Shown here piece after piece: positions 63,501 through 64,000 of a stretch of DNA of 64,000 nt (position 1 is its first letter; every line of letters begins with the position of its first letter). This DNA comes from Strigamia acuminata (Eukaryota; Arthropoda; Chilopoda; Geophilomorpha; Linotaeniidae), in NCBI GenBank assembly GCA_949358305.1, contig CASHSZ010000019.1, positions 48,747 through 112,746 on the forward strand, read 5' to 3'. The notes under the pieces were generated by a model that was not told the DNA's origin, searched no databases, and saw only the letters and a list, made by a program, of their open reading frames with translations. A program made the translations under genes and the position numbers.

Positions 63501-64000
63501 GGTGACCGACCCGCGGCGCGTCACGGCGCGGTCGGAGGACGGCCCTCGTCCCCAAAAACCACACTCCGGGTCACGTGGTCTCGCACTCGACTTTTTCAGT
63601 TTTCCCGTTTTCGGCCCGTTACGGCCAAGGACCGTAACGGGTCGAAAACGGGCCGCAACGGGTCGAAAACGGCCGCAACGGGTCGAAAACGGCCCGCACG
63701 GGCCGTTAACGGGCCGCCGACGGTCCCGTCACGATCCCGTAACGGCTCGCACGGGCCGTTAACGGGCCGCCGACGGTCCCGTCACGATCCCGTAACGGCT
63801 CGCACGGGCCGTTAACGGGCCGCCGACGGTCCCGTCACGATCCCGTAACGGCCCGTACGACCTCATGCGGGCCGTTAACGGGCCGTTAACGGGCCGTTAA
63901 CGGCCCGTTAACGGCGTAAAACCAAAAACAGGATTCGAGATTAATGTCTATGAATGTTGTACGCGTTTTCACGTACGTGTTGTCGGTTGTTGATTTTTTC
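63501..64000. repeat. Second copy of the 53-bp array and spacer
   Basis: Repeats 59308-59850 (offset 4,150 at the spacer, 4,334 at the GGTGACCGACC start because about 184 bases are missing). Runs off the right edge inside the spacer. Confidence 0.9.

Overview
This is nuclear DNA of an invertebrate animal, most likely an arthropod. Genes have short GT-AG introns. Host families include DEG/ENaC channel subunits, an F-box/LRR-like protein, C2H2 zinc-finger arrays, a Paip1-like MIF4G protein, a THOC5 relic and an initiator tRNA-Met. The repeats combine BEL/Pao, Gypsy and Copia LTR retrotransposons. The species cannot be fixed from this window; arthropod is an inference from element content and gene style.

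Layout. 1-602 holds the 5' end of a DEG/ENaC gene (minus strand) that runs off the left edge. 1.1-6.3 kb is a graveyard of old retroelement pieces plus a palindrome-rich foldback element. 6.6-8.56 kb is a three-exon LRR gene (minus). 10.0-28.85 kb is a three-level nest: an old Gypsy integrase fragment (plus) holds a young BEL/Pao element (10326-28584, minus, 5-bp target duplication). That element holds an even younger Gypsy element (14339-26672, minus, apparently identical 959-bp LTRs, 4-bp target duplication). The Gypsy element has gag, pol, a textbook -1 frameshift signal and a third, spliced ORF in the env position.

29.4-30.6 kb looks like a transcription unit with a highly structured leader (three related RNA-like units) and a 69-codon ORF. 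31-39.5 kb is a tandem duplication of about 3.5-4 kb carrying two zinc-finger genes, one intact with 17 fingers and one broken by a single nonsense codon, followed by a THOC5 pseudogene. 40-47.3 kb has two intronless Paip1-like paralogues with matching TATA/leader regions. The first is a repeat-expanded derivative without the MIF4G domain; the second is split by a young intact Copia element (41928-46692). An initiator tRNA-Met gene lies between them, and its 3' end matches the Copia primer-binding site.

49.5-51 kb contains a related LTR piece, a RING-finger exon and a 25-bp minisatellite. 51.2-56.9 kb is a 12-exon DEG/ENaC gene (minus) that I reconstructed exon by exon. Its sixth exon is open from the second membrane segment of one channel module straight into the first membrane segment of a second module, so the gene appears to encode two DEG/ENaC modules in one chain. 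57.3 kb to the end is a 21-bp minisatellite followed by about 5.3 kb of GC-rich satellite with a higher-order repeat of about 4.2 kb.

The most interesting items are the tandem-fused DEG/ENaC gene, the spliced third ORF and frameshift site of the Gypsy element, the covarying structured leader at 29.57-30.35 kb, and the Paip1-like gene split by Copia.
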